From contig CM032807.1 of NCBI GenBank assembly GCA_019155185.1, forward strand, positions 1,483,501-1,547,500: 64,000 bases of DNA, given 5' to 3'. Below are positions 61,300 through 64,000 of the stretch, in pieces. Each line of letters starts with the position of its first letter. Within the stretch, counting starts at the first letter, position 1. The notes below the pieces were generated by a model, which had not been told where the DNA came from, did no database searches, and saw nothing but the letters and a program-made list of their open reading frames with translations. A program made the position numbers and the translations under genes. Source of the stretch: Beaufortia kweichowensis (lineage: Eukaryota; Chordata; Actinopteri; Cypriniformes; Gastromyzontidae).

Positions 61300-61440
61300 G
61301 TTTCCTCCCACCTCCAATTAACAGCAGGGTTTGGCAACAAACACAATAATTAATTGAAACATTTAATTAGCATTGAAAACTAGCGGTAATTAACACCTTT
61401 ACTGCATCTAATTCAACGCTGAACTATATGACTCACAGCA
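61300..61440. promoter_or_regulatory. ATTA-rich candidate enhancer
   Basis: Within about 140 bases there are ccaattaac, aataattaattg, tttaattagc, ggtaattaac and tctaattc, a dense homeodomain-site cluster. No coding character was seen. Confidence 0.35.
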
Positions 61441-61859
61441 CGTGTGTGTGTTCATCATGCAATCAGTTTGATATGCAATATCATTAAACTACAAGCAGTA
61501 AAATGCAAACAAAATCACCCTGATGCATGAGATGGCCGGGATGGTCCGGGCACCTGCGGGGTGTGTGTGTGTGGCCTGCAGGCAAGCTTTTCTGAGTGCT
61601 TCTCTTCTCTGGCAGGATTATCCCACAACTTCCACTATTCATGTGGCTTTTAAGTGTCCAGCCCTGGGCTCTGTGCGTGTGTGTGTGCATTTGTGCATTA
61701 GTGAGTGTGTGTTTGTGTGCTTATGAATGCATGAACACAGGTGTGTGTTGGCACATTGTAGACAATGAACGTATGTATATCTGTCTACATACCAATTCTT
61801 TCTGCAAAAATATCACAGCAAAGATTATGTAGGACTACTGATACTGTGTGTGTGTGTGT

Positions 61860-62260
61860 ATTAGCCAGGCATTAGATAAGCTGGCAGCGTATGTCTCCAG
61901 GACGGGATTAAACCGTTTCTCGCCCCTCGCTGCCCGCCGTAACGTAATTAATGCCTGTATTAATAGGCCAGCTAAAAAATTCATTAAAAAATCCATTAAA
62001 AATAAATGTGTTTTTACATAAGACTTTGCCTCAGGTACTAAGAGAGAGAAAACTGTGAGAAAGGGAGATAAGAAGAAAGAAAAACAGAATCGATTGTTAG
62101 CGTTCAGGTCAGCGTGAGACGATCGCTCGGTTTGAAACAGGTTAAATACAGACAGTTTTAAATATATCCGCTGAGTAAAGGCTTTTGAGGAGAGGAGATG
62201 AGATGAGGCCGGACTGCTTTCAGTTAAATTAGCAGTGTTAATAGACCTCGTGACACTCTC
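61860..62260. promoter_or_regulatory. candidate conserved non-coding element
   Basis: A high-complexity segment with gggattaaacc, cgtaattaatgcc, attaatagg and repeated cattaaaaa cores. A 146-codon open frame on the minus strand crosses it but has no recognisable domain. Confidence 0.25.
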
Positions 62261-62507
62261 ATCTGTCCGGTTCACTAAAAGAGCTTTTGACTAAACGACA
62301 CTTCAGGAATCAAAGCGACATTAAAGTCACAATTTTCTTTTGGGTCTGAAGAACATTTCGGTTTTCTGGAAATTTACAATCCTGCACGTTCCAACGATAT
62401 ACCATTTTATCAGGCTTCATGTTATAATTTATACTGAGTATCTAACCTGTAAATGCTATTTCTGATGGTCTTATTAAGTATATGCACATGAAGTGTACAG
62501 TTTTGTA

Positions 62508-62640
62508 TGTTTACATTTACATTTAGCTGACGCTTTTATCCAAAGCGACTTACAAACATTAGGAGACAATGAAGCGACACATCAAAAGTGGCAACAATAG
62601 TACTAAGAAGTGCTTTCCTAAGTTTACAATGTTTTGCAGT
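62508..62640 (-). mobile_element. teleost SINE with the conserved GCTTTTATCCAAAGCGAC tail, reverse
   Basis: tacatttacatttagctgac and gcttttatccaaagcgact, then tacaaa, are the reverse complement of the canonical tail seen in the other copies. The body after it (gacaatgaagcgac, ggcaacaatagtac) differs, so this is probably a second family sharing the tail. It has the best-preserved tail in the window. Confidence 0.75.
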
Positions 62641-63029
62641 TTTGCAATGTTTGGATTTAAAAGGTTTACAAAGTAATGTATATATGTTTTAAACATGTTT
62701 ATGTTGTATATCTCAATGTCTATATCCAAACTTACAAATCCCTAAGAATACTAAGGGGTTATTGTGGTTGACCGGTCTACAAAGAATTTTAATGAATACA
62801 GGTAAAACTGTTAACCGTAAAAGTGATACTGTATTACATTTTTAAATAAAATTTTTAACGCATCACATATAGACTTGAATGATTGGCTAATTTTCTTTGT
62901 ATTATAGAAATCAATATCAGACAGTAATAAAAGTACAGTGTGCACAATTATTGTACTAATAAGAAAGCAAACAGATGTGAATCCAGACAGGTAGATTCAG
63001 ATCTGCTCTGTCAGTCACAGGGGTTTTAA

Positions 63030-63230
63030 AACAGGCTTAGACACATAACGCAGGACTAATAATTACAATTTAAACAGCCTTTAAACTGAAAGATCTCCCC
63101 GGGCATTTCTTTCTCATTTCCAAAGATATTAATTTGAGCCGAGTGGAGAGATATTTTCTAAAGGAAATATTTAATTAATTTCCACATATGAGCGTAAAGG
63201 CTTCTACTGGATAATAATTACGATTTAATA
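63030..63230. promoter_or_regulatory. candidate conserved non-coding element
   Basis: Clustered taataattac, agatattaattt, tttaattaattt and ataataattacg cores in high-complexity sequence, resembling the other ATTA-rich patches of the 3' flank. Confidence 0.25.
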
Positions 63231-64000
63231 TTTCCATTGTGTTTTTTCTTTTGTTATATGGAGATTAGCCTTTATATACATGCGTATAAAAAACACAAGA
63301 TGTATTTCATCTGTGTAATTCTCTTGTTAATATATTTTATAATTCGCAGGCTGCTGTATGGTTGTGTAACGCAGGTAAACACATACACACCGAATCATGT
63401 TAATGTGCATTGGTTTCTCTTGAGCAAAAGAAAATATTGAATTATAAAGAAAAATAGCTGGCACAGTTCATTTTGCTTTGATCATTTATGTGTTTATTTT
63501 CCAGGGCTGAACAGAACAGGTTGTGGACAAAATATTAAATTAGATACCGTCACTGCAACACTGCTGTGTGTGTGCATGTGTGCGTGCACGAGATGAGAAA
63601 TGAAGAAAGGTGATGATATCCGTTTCCTAATTTGCCCTTTCCTAAGGCGATTACTCAACCTCCCATATTTATCAAAACACAAAGCACAATCCATCACACA
63701 CATGCATACACGTGAACACACACAGACACAGACCAGCAGCTTCTCTTTGTGCATTAAAACACAAATACGTCAGATCATAGTTGCTGTTTTTATCTCTGTC
63801 ATTCAAATTCTGCAGCAGTCACTGCACACAGAGTAAACACTATACACAGATAAACAATAAAACACTGAATAAAACCCTCTACTGTGTGTGTGTGTGAGCA
63901 CCTGGGTTTGTTTTTGATTATCACACAACATTCCACCAAACTCAAGCCATTACCCTGCAGGCAAGACACACACACACACACTTATTATGTTCACACAAAC

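Noticed and set aside
61835..62275. 146-codon minus-strand frame
   Set aside because: No recognised domain; it crosses an ATTA-rich candidate enhancer, which explains the complexity better.

Overview
The window is eukaryotic genomic DNA from a teleost fish. A cypriniform or other otophysan is most likely. The evidence is two intron-split vertebrate transcription-factor genes, very abundant (CA)n and (CT)n microsatellites, SINE tails of the teleost GCTTTTATCCAAAGCGACTTACA type, and TTAA-flanked miniature transposons of a kind common in cyprinids. There are no bacterial genes, operons or CRISPR arrays.

Only two protein-coding genes are well supported. Both are on the + strand, in tandem, and both encode AP-2 family transcription factors. 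The first is tfap2d (AP-2 delta), eight coding exons between 20272 and 29055, giving 451 residues. The second is tfap2b (AP-2 beta), seven coding exons between 33947 and 42774, giving 459 residues, plus an alternative first coding exon at 35887-35913 that gives about 441 residues. The same head-to-tail TFAP2D-TFAP2B order is known on human 6p12, so this is a conserved paralogue pair. The paralogues share internal exon sizes (61, 119 and 142 nt) and splice phases. They differ in exon 4 (166 versus 220 nt), in one tfap2d-specific intron near the 3' end, and in the proline/tyrosine-rich activation segment, which only tfap2b has.

Layout: 1-20 kb is a gene-free 5' flank with microsatellites, a 370-base polypyrimidine tract, old SINE and MITE copies, a CpG-rich island near 6.7-7.2 kb and several homeodomain-site-rich patches that look like conserved non-coding elements. 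20.0-29.6 kb is tfap2d, with GC-rich blocks in intron 3 that carry AP-2 consensus sites. 29.6-33.9 kb is the intergenic spacer, with two divergently oriented CTCF-like sites and a cryptic exon-like segment. 33.9-44.4 kb is tfap2b with its possible long 3' UTR. 44.4-64 kb is a gene-free 3' flank rich in ATTA-bearing patches, MITEs and long microsatellites.

No new protein system is visible. The most interesting signal is regulatory: CTCF-like and ZNF143/STAF-like motifs recur across the window, including a tight pair at 54230-54272 and a divergent CTCF pair between the two genes. This suggests a chromatin boundary that lets two tandem paralogues be regulated separately. AP-2 consensus sites inside introns of both genes suggest auto- or cross-regulation. 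All regulatory calls rest on reading motifs by eye, not on computation.
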